Origin: Chloroflexaceae bacterium
Lineage (GTDB): Bacteria; Chloroflexota; Chloroflexia; Chloroflexales; Chloroflexaceae
Direction: 5' to 3'
Length of the DNA stretch: 64,000 nt
Assembly (NCBI GenBank): GCA_012032475.1
Contig: JAAUSY010000001.1
Coordinates: 30,521-94,520 of the forward strand
Shown: positions 57,902 to 64,000 of the stretch, one piece after another
Layout of the letters: each line of letters opens with the position of its first letter
How positions within the stretch are numbered: position 1 is the first letter of the stretch
Notes under the pieces: model-generated
What the model was told of the DNA's origin: nothing
The model's database searches: none
The model's input: the letters and a program-made list of their open reading frames with translations, nothing else
Program-made: the position numbers and the translations under genes

Positions 57902-57995
57902 ACGGTCCTGGGGGGGGTTTTTGTCCCGGCCCGGCGGCAAGCGATACCCCGGTCAGGTGAGCGGTGACGAGCAGCAGGCGACGGGTTTAGACGGG

Positions 57996-58295
57996 TTACA
58001 GGATATACCCCTTCTTGCGGGCAACCTCTTCCTTGTGCTTGCGAAACAGGATATCACGCTCCGTGCCTTTAATCTCGCGGCTGTAGCTGTTGAGAATTTG
58101 CTCGACCTCCTGGTCCACCTCTTCTTCCTTCTTCAGGTCCTCCACAATGAATTCGTAGATTTGCTTGACGCGGGCCGCCCGCCCGACGCCACGTTTCGCT
58201 CCTGGTTGCTCTCGATAGACCACCAGTCCCCGTTGGGACAGCTCATCGTGCAGCCGTTCGGCAACGCAGCGCACTTTATCTTCGGATAGTCGCAT
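57996..58295 (-). CDS. DUF507 family protein
   Basis: 99 residues from ATG 58295 (GGGGGAA upstream); the frame is open further to 58475. It is all-helical and highly charged: MRLSEDKVRCVAERLHDEL, FIVEDLKKEEEVDQEVEQIL, SREIKGTERDILFRKHKEEVARKKGYIL. This matches DUF507, whose function is unknown. A minus-strand TATAAT (58362-58367) with TTCCAT 17 bases upstream could be its promoter. Confidence 0.85.
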   Translation of the reverse strand: MRLSEDKVRCVAERLHDELSQRGLVVYREQPGAKRGVGRAARVKQIYEFIVEDLKKEEEVDQEVEQILNSYSREIKGTERDILFRKHKEEVARKKGYIL

Positions 58296-58361
58296 CGGTT
58301 TCCCCCAGACCAGATACCAGATATAAATTAAGGACCGAACCTCTCCAGGGCAGTCGCTCCT

Positions 58362-58367
58362 ATTATA
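58362..58367 (-). promoter_or_regulatory. -10 box for DUF507
   Basis: A perfect TATAAT on the minus strand, about 70 bases before the DUF507 start; the -35 TTCCAT is weak. Confidence 0.4.
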
Positions 58368-58435
58368 CCGCACGTCCTCGACAAATGGAACGGTCCCCGA
58401 ATGATGCGGCATAGAGTCCGGGATGACCCGATCCA

Positions 58436-58444
58436 TGGTACAAT
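58436..58444 (+). promoter_or_regulatory. Extended -10 for the RfaE2-like gene
   Basis: TGG then TACAAT, about 125 bases before the chosen start codon. Confidence 0.35.
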
Positions 58445-58570
58445 CACAGGGCCAGAGGGGGAAGCGCAGGGGCACGCTGGCTCAGGCCCGTGCCAATTTG
58501 CGGGGGTTCCAGCGTTTATCTCTATACGCTGATCCCCAGAGCGCCCGAAGAACCAGAGAGAAGAGATACG

Positions 58571-59095
58571 ATGGGAATCGTTTCGCTTGAGGAACTCCAG
58601 TCCCTGCGACCGGGGTGGCGGTATGAAAGTTGGCGGTTGGTGCTGACCAACGGGGTCTTTGACCTGCTGCACTCCGGGCATGTTTCCTACCTGGAGCAGG
58701 CGCGGCTTCTGGGGGAGGTGCTGGTGGTTGGCCTGAACAGCGACGCTTCGACGCGGCATATCAAGGGGCCGCTGCGCCCCCTGCTGCCCGAACAGGAACG
58801 CGCCACGGTGGTCGCGGCGCTGCGGTGCGTGGACTATGTGACAGTCTTCGGGCAACCAACCGCGGAGGCCCTGGTCGAGGCGCTGCGGCCCGATGTGTAT
58901 GTCAAGGGGGGGGATTATGCAGTGGCCGCAGACCAGGCTGCATCTGCTCCCCCACTGCCCGACGCGGACCGGCTGCCAGAGGCGCGGGTGGTGCGAGCGT
59001 ATGGTGGGCAGGTGGTGTTGCTGCCCTACCGTGAGGGGCATTCAACGACCGCGCTGATTCGACAAATCGTGCGGCGCTTCGGTCACGGTTCGTAA
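58571..59095 (+). CDS. rfaE2: RfaE2/HldE-C-type nucleotidyltransferase
   Basis: 174 residues from ATG 58571 (AGAGAAGAGA upstream). It is a single cytidylyltransferase-like domain with LTNGVFDLLHSGHVSYLEQAR (HxGH motif), VVGLNSDASTRHIKGPLRPLL, RATVVAALRCVDYVTVF and LRPDVYVKGGDY, ending GHSTTALIRQIVRRF. This is the pattern of D-glycero-beta-D-manno-heptose-1-phosphate adenylyltransferase. In Chloroflexota, most of which lack LPS, relatives may activate another sugar phosphate. A short insertion (DQAASAPPLPDADRLPE) precedes the last strand. Confidence 0.88.
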   Translation: MGIVSLEELQSLRPGWRYESWRLVLTNGVFDLLHSGHVSYLEQARLLGEVLVVGLNSDASTRHIKGPLRPLLPEQERATVVAALRCVDYVTVFGQPTAEALVEALRPDVYVKGGDYAVAADQAASAPPLPDADRLPEARVVRAYGGQVVLLPYREGHSTTALIRQIVRRFGHGS

Positions 59096-59194
59096 TCATC
59101 CCAGGCAATTGGATTGGTGCCCGCTGCGCCTCCTGATGCTGAGTTTCGGAGATGGGGAGGCGCAACGAAGAATACGACTGGAAGATTGGCTATC

Positions 59195-62100
59195 ATGGTT
59201 ATGGGTATGACAAACAAACCAGAATCCCTGTCTCCATTACGCATCTTTCTGTGCTATGCTGCCAATGACCGCTCGACGGTGCGTCTCCTCTATCGCCGGC
59301 TCCGTGCGGATGGGATGGTTCCATGGTTCGATGAGGAAGAGGTCCTGCCGGGGCAGGATTGGAGCCGCGAAATGATTGCGGCAGTTCGCACCTCCGAGGT
59401 CATCATTTTGGGTCTTTCGTCTATGTTCCTGGTGCGCTCCCAGTCGGCTTCTTCGGAAGTGCGGCTGATGCTGGAAAGCGCCCTGGAGCGCCCGGCGGAG
59501 TCGTTGTTGCTGGTTCCGCTACTGCTGGAAGCCTGCGAGGTGCCCGAAGCAATAGCCGCTCGGTCGCCCTGGCCCGACCCTCCGTTCTTCGACCGTCAGG
59601 GGTATGAGCGCTTGCTCCGAACGCTCCAGGACTATGCCCACCAGCGGAATATCCCCCTGACCCACTCAGAAGCGCTTGCCGAGGGTACCCCGGACGCCGA
59701 AAGCCTGCTGCGCGCCCGCGTGAACGACCCGACCCTCCGGGCCAGCCTGGGGTCCATCCGCCATGTCGCAGAATATATCTGGAACACCGAGGTGGGCCGG
59801 ATTATCCAGGACGGAACAGACCACGGCCCGGACTATTGCAAGCGGTTGATGGGGTTTGCGGTCCGCCTGCTGGAGGCCAACGACGGGCGCAACCTTTCCG
59901 ACTACGAAATGTACCTCCTCCTGGCGGGTATCTACCTGCACGATATCGGCATGCAGTGCGATGTGGTGGCGATGCCGAAGGTGCGCGAGCGGGCCGAGCA
60001 CCTGGGTGCCCGGTTCGATGTGACGTTTACGACCCCCACCCTGACTGTCACGATGGCCGGGGGAGCCGGGGGAGCACCGCGGCGGTATACCTATGCGGTG
60101 GAGCAGCAGAAGGAAATCCGCAAGAATCATCACTACCTTTCGGCGGCCTGGGTTGAGTATGCCAGCCAGACCGGCGAAACCGACCTGGGGCCGGCGGCGA
60201 TGACCATTCCCAGAGACCTCGTAGACGACCTGGTGGACGTGTGCCAGTATCATGCGGGGCTGCCGATTACCGATTGCCCGCTTACCTTCAAGTTTGACCC
60301 CGGCGGGCGCAAACAGCTCGTGGTGGCGCTGCTCCGCCTTGCCAGCGAACTGGATATCGAGGTGAATCGGGTGAGCATCGAGACGATCAACCGCTATGTT
60401 CTGGACCCGCGCAATGTGGCCTACTGGTGGCTGCACAGCCGCTCCCGCGCCATCTTCATTGCCCGGAACGTCATTCGCCTCATCACGTTTCTGCACGTGG
60501 ACGACGCCAGACAGTATGGTTCGTTTGTCCATGATGCGTTCATCACCGAGTTTCAGAGCCGCAACGCCCCGGTGCTCAGCATCCTGCGCATGAACGGCAT
60601 CCCGCTCCATATTGATACCGACTCCGGGGTGGAGGCCTATGAGCGGGAGGAGGTGTTGCCGGCTGAGGTCGTCCAGGCCTTCCAGGCCATCCAGCAGCGC
60701 GGCCCCTTGCTGGACCTGGCCGACGAGGTGCGGACCTGGTTGCGGGCGACGCGCTATGAAGTGACCCTGCCGCAGCCGTGCGGCGAAGCCACCGTGGAGA
60801 TGCTGGCGAAGATGGACCTGGGAACGGTCCGCCAGCGCATCCGGGTGCGCTGCGTCAGCGGGCAAATCAAGGTTCCGCACCTGGAGGCGCTGGAAAGAAC
60901 CCTTGACCGCCGAACCCCGCAAGGGTGGCTCATCAGTGACCGCCGCGTGCCCGATGTGGTGCGCCAGCGCGGCGACGAGGAGGCATACGACGCGGTCGAG
61001 GTGTTCACGCTGGCCGAGTTTTTGCAGCAGAAAATCTGGGGACCCTACTTCGATGCCCTGACCGCGCTGGTCGAGAAAGAGCGCTTGTTGAACCTCTATG
61101 TGGACCTGCGCTGCTACCAGCAGGAGTTCGGGCCGGGCGACCGCGAGACGGTGAAGAAGCGCTACGAAAGCCTGGATGACTATGTAGACATCTGGCTCAA
61201 TGAGCGCGGCAAGAGCCACCTGACCATTCTGGGGGCGTTTGGCACGGGGAAGACCTGGTTCTGCCTCCACTATGCCGACCGCCAGCTCAAGCGCTACCTC
61301 AAGGACCCGGTGCATGAGCGGCTGCCCCTGCTCGTGACGCTGCGCGACTTTGCCCGAACGACGAGCATGCAGCAGATGGTCAATGATGCGCTGCTGGAAA
61401 CCTACAAGCTCCCTCTGATTGGGAGCGCGTTCAAGGTGTTCGAGGAGGTGAACCGCTGCGGCAAGCTGCTGCTCATTCTCGATGGCTTCGATGAGATGTC
61501 CCGCCAGGAAGAATATCAGACGGTGGTGGACACCTTCTGGAAGCTGGCCGACCTGGTGGCGGAGAACAGCAAGGTGCTGCTCACCAGCCGCACGGAGTAT
61601 TTCCGCTGGGCCAGGGCCGCCGAGCACCGCGCCGGCAGCGGCGAACACCAGCGGCGGATGATTATGCTCTCGCCTCCGCGGTTCGAGGTGCTCTACCTGG
61701 AGCCGTTCCACGACGAGCAGATTCGCCGGGTGATTACGCTGCGCCTGGGGGCCAGGGAGGGGCCGGCGCTGGCGGGCCGGCTGCTCCAGTCGCCCCGGCT
61801 GGCGGAGATGGCCCGCAAACCGGGGCAGATTGAGCTGCTGCTCGCGGCGCTGCAAGAATGGGGAGAAAGCAGCCTCGAACGCCCCGCCCAGGTCTATCTG
61901 TATGCCACGGACGCGCTCCTGCTGCGCAATATTGGCACGAAACGCACCTTCTCGACCACGGCGGACAAGCTCTACTTTCTGTGCGAACTGGCCTGGGAGA
62001 TGATTCGCAGCGGCGAACTGAAGTTTCACTACAGCGACATTCCCCACCGTATCCGGGCGTTCTTTGGCGAGCGGGTGCAGAACCAGTATGAACTGGATAC

Positions 62101-63720
62101 GTGGGATTATGACCTGCGCAACCAGACGCTGCTGCGGCGCAATGCCGCCGGATACTATGAGTTTGCCCACAAGAGCCTGGCGGAATATTTCGTCGCCTAT
62201 AAGTTTGCAGCGGAGCTTGGGTGCCTTTCGCCAGCGTTTCTCGAAGGCTACTGCGGCGCTGAGAGCCAGCTTTGTGAGTTAGCTATCCCCCGGAAGGCGA
62301 TGAGCGAACTGGCCGAAACCTTCGGGGCCGTGGCGCTCAAAGACTATCAGCACAGCGCCATCGGGGATTTGCTGCCGGGGATGATGGCCGACCACGCCCC
62401 GGAGCGGCTGTGGCACATCATAGCCGAAACCCGCAAGAAGACCCCGGAGCAGGTGCGGTACATCGGGGGCAATGCCGCCACGCTCCTGCGGATGCTGGGG
62501 GGGGCGTTTGCGGGGGCCGACCTGTCCCACACCGTGCTGGCCGGGGCCGACCTGAGCGGGAGCGACCTGAGCGGAACGAACCTGTATGGGGCGTGCCTGC
62601 GCAAGTCCAATCTGTCGCTCTGCACCCTGACCGGCGCCGACCTGCGCGAAGCGGACCTGGTGGATGCCCTGGTCGAGGAGACGGTGCGGGTCTTTTCGGT
62701 GGCGTGGAGTCCCGATGGGCGGTGGCTGGCCGGCGGGGGCGAGGATGGCATTGTCCGCATCTGGGACACCCACTCGTTCGAGGAGGTGCGCCACCTCCGC
62801 TGGGGCAGCGGCCACATGCTGCACATTGCGTTTGCGCCGACGGGGGCGCTGCTCGGCACGGTGGCGAGGGCAGCCAGATTTGCCTGTGGGACACCACTGA
62901 CTGGCACCAGATGACCATTCCGGGCCTGCGGGCAACCTATGCGCGGGGGCTGTGCTGGACCGACGGCGGAACGTCGCTGCTGGTTGCGGGCAAGGATGGG
63001 AGCATCAGCCGCGTGGACCCGGCCCGGGCCTGCATTGTTTCGACCCTCCAGGCCACCGATAGCACCATCTCGTGCCTGGCGCTGCACCCCGATGGCTCCG
63101 AACTGGCGGTCGGGAGCCACAACGGCAACATCTTCATTCTGGATGCGGCTTCGCTGGCCGTCAAGGGGCATATGTTGCAGCCGCGTGGCAAGAAGGTCTT
63201 TTCGGTGGGCTATTCGCCCGATGGCTCGCTGCTGCTGGCGGGGTTGGAGGGGGCCCGGGTGACGCTCTGGGCCACCGACACCTACCAGTTCCAGGCCATC
63301 CTGACGGAGGGGAGCATCGAGGCCGAAGATGACTACTTCACCCGCGGCATCGCCTTTGCGCCCGATGGCCGCTACGCGGCGATTGCCTCGGTGGGGGGGC
63401 ACACCTCCGGCCTCTGGAGCACGAGCCACTGGACGCAGGTGGCGTCGTTCCCTTCGCTGTGGTCGGCCTGCTTCAGCCCCGACGGGGACTCCCTCGTCGG
63501 CGGCGGGGTGGGCGAGATGGTCATCTGGGACACCAACCCGGCCAGTCCTTCGTTCGGCAAGCGCCTCCGCGTGCTGGATGTGCGGATGAACTGCCAGGGG
63601 ATGCGGATGGGCGGGGCCCGCGGCCTGGAGCAGGAACACTACTGGAAGGTCCGCGGCGAGGGGCGGGTCGGCCCGCTGCGAGAATTCTTTGCCGAGCGCG
63701 GGGCCGTGGACGAGGCGTGA
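59195..63720 (+). CDS. Giant TIR-HD-REase-NACHT-pentapeptide-WD40 protein, one frameshift
   Basis: About 1508 residues once the frame is repaired. Domains from ATG 59195: TIR (about 15-140; RIFLCYAANDRSTVRLLYRR, WFDEEEVLPGQDW); an HD-type hydrolase region resembling HD-CE (about 175-490; DHGPDYCKRLMGF, YLHDIGMQCD, KNHHYLSAAWVEY, CQYHAGLP); a restriction-endonuclease-like segment (about 510-620; IRVRCVSGQIKVPHLEAL, GWLISDRRV); NACHT NTPase (about 665-800; Walker A LGAFGTGKTW, Walker B LLLILDGFDEM, LLTSRTEYF); a helical region; pentapeptide repeats (about 1100-1160; GADLSGSDLSGTNLYGA); and WD40 blades to the end (FSVAWSPDGRWLAGGG, FIAFAPDGRY-like). The frame breaks near 62861-62866, where one extra G gives VARGSQICLWDTTDW. 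NACHT/STAND proteins of this layout are sensors of invaders with TIR or nuclease effectors; the function here is inferred. No partner gene is evident. Confidence 0.85.
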
Positions 63721-64000
63721 GCGGGCATCCCCCACTCCCTCCGCCACCCACCGGCTGCTCAGAACTTCAGCATGGTCAGCAATCAGAATTTCAGGATTCA
63801 GAATCCAGAACCCCAGAACGTACGTTCGAGGGGAGGAACAACCGAAAGCCCCTGAAGCCGTACCTGTTGAGCGGGTGGTTCCAGTTGCGCGAGCCGCAGC
63901 GAATATATGTTCTACTGCCCGCCCACGACCACCCCGCCACGGCACATTCCACTGAAAACCCCGCCCTCCTGAAAAACCCGCCCTCCTGAAGATCCTCGAC
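63721..64000. other. Gene-free right edge
   Basis: 280 bases with no supported gene. It holds short repeats of the CAGAATTTCAGGATTCAGAA type near 63784-63810 and a short palindrome around AACGTACGTT at 63818. Confidence 0.4.

Noticed and set aside
59666..62170. 834-codon minus-strand frame
   Set aside because: Antisense shadow of the TIR-NACHT gene, whose motifs are unambiguous.
62347..63945. 532-codon minus-strand frame at the right edge
   Set aside because: Antisense to the WD40 blades; low-complexity composition and no family motifs.

Overview
This is a GC-rich bacterial chromosomal segment with no rRNA, tRNA, CRISPR array or insertion sequence that I could see. The gene content fits Chloroflexota, probably class Chloroflexia: GH57-like/DUF3536 and GlgE-GlgB glucan enzymes, a CFPE/YFPE-type repeat protein, GT39-like membrane proteins, STAS/SpoIIE partner-switching genes and very large STAND NTPases. 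No phylogenetic marker was tested, so this placement is an inference.

Layout. 0-9 kb: a GerMN lipoprotein-like protein cut by the window edge, a secreted GH5-like glycosidase with cell-surface repeats, a KefB-type antiporter preceded by two small unknown genes, a Mut7-C RNase-like protein, and a large membrane protein. 9-11 kb: plsX and ssb. 11-20 kb (minus strand): a glucan block transcribed glgE, glgB, an orphan DNA methyltransferase, then a DUF3536/GH57-like protein. 20-28 kb: a hybrid histidine kinase with C-terminal Hpt, an ammonium transporter, a repeat-rich AT-richer intergenic region, and a Cache-HAMP-STAS sensor. 28-33 kb: a copper module (csoR, copZ, copA) with a consensus promoter and a C7/G8 inverted repeat that looks like the CsoR operator, followed by a soluble histidine kinase and a NarL-type regulator. 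33-43 kb: an Rpn/YhgA-like nuclease, then a minus-strand chaperone operon (TPR protein, J-domain protein, GrpE-like, DnaK-like, OsmC), with an HtrA-type protease upstream. 43-55 kb: lipB, an exonuclease-DinG helicase, a DUF190-CBS protein, a GT39-like protein, an unknown gene that runs into ribF, and mutS. 55-59 kb: an anti-sigma kinase, a cNMP-SpoIIE phosphatase, a STAS antagonist, DUF507 and an RfaE2-like nucleotidyltransferase. 59-63.7 kb: one very large TIR / HD / REase-like / NACHT / pentapeptide / WD40 protein, the strongest candidate for an undescribed defence protein.

A pervasive feature is that at least eight genes are interrupted by single-base frameshifts at G, C or T runs (near 628, 4263, 7717, 8928, 23.5-23.7 kb, 45290, 47178, 57268 and 62864). 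Adding or removing one base restores a family-length protein in every case. The pattern looks like homopolymer sequencing or assembly error rather than mass gene decay, so these genes are annotated as whole spans with the break stated.

Functional themes are envelope and carbohydrate metabolism, signalling by phosphorylation and partner switching, copper homeostasis, protein quality control, DNA repair and replication, and one solitary conflict-type NTPase. Recognisable promoters often carry an extended -10 (TGn-TATAAT-like) with a weak or absent -35.
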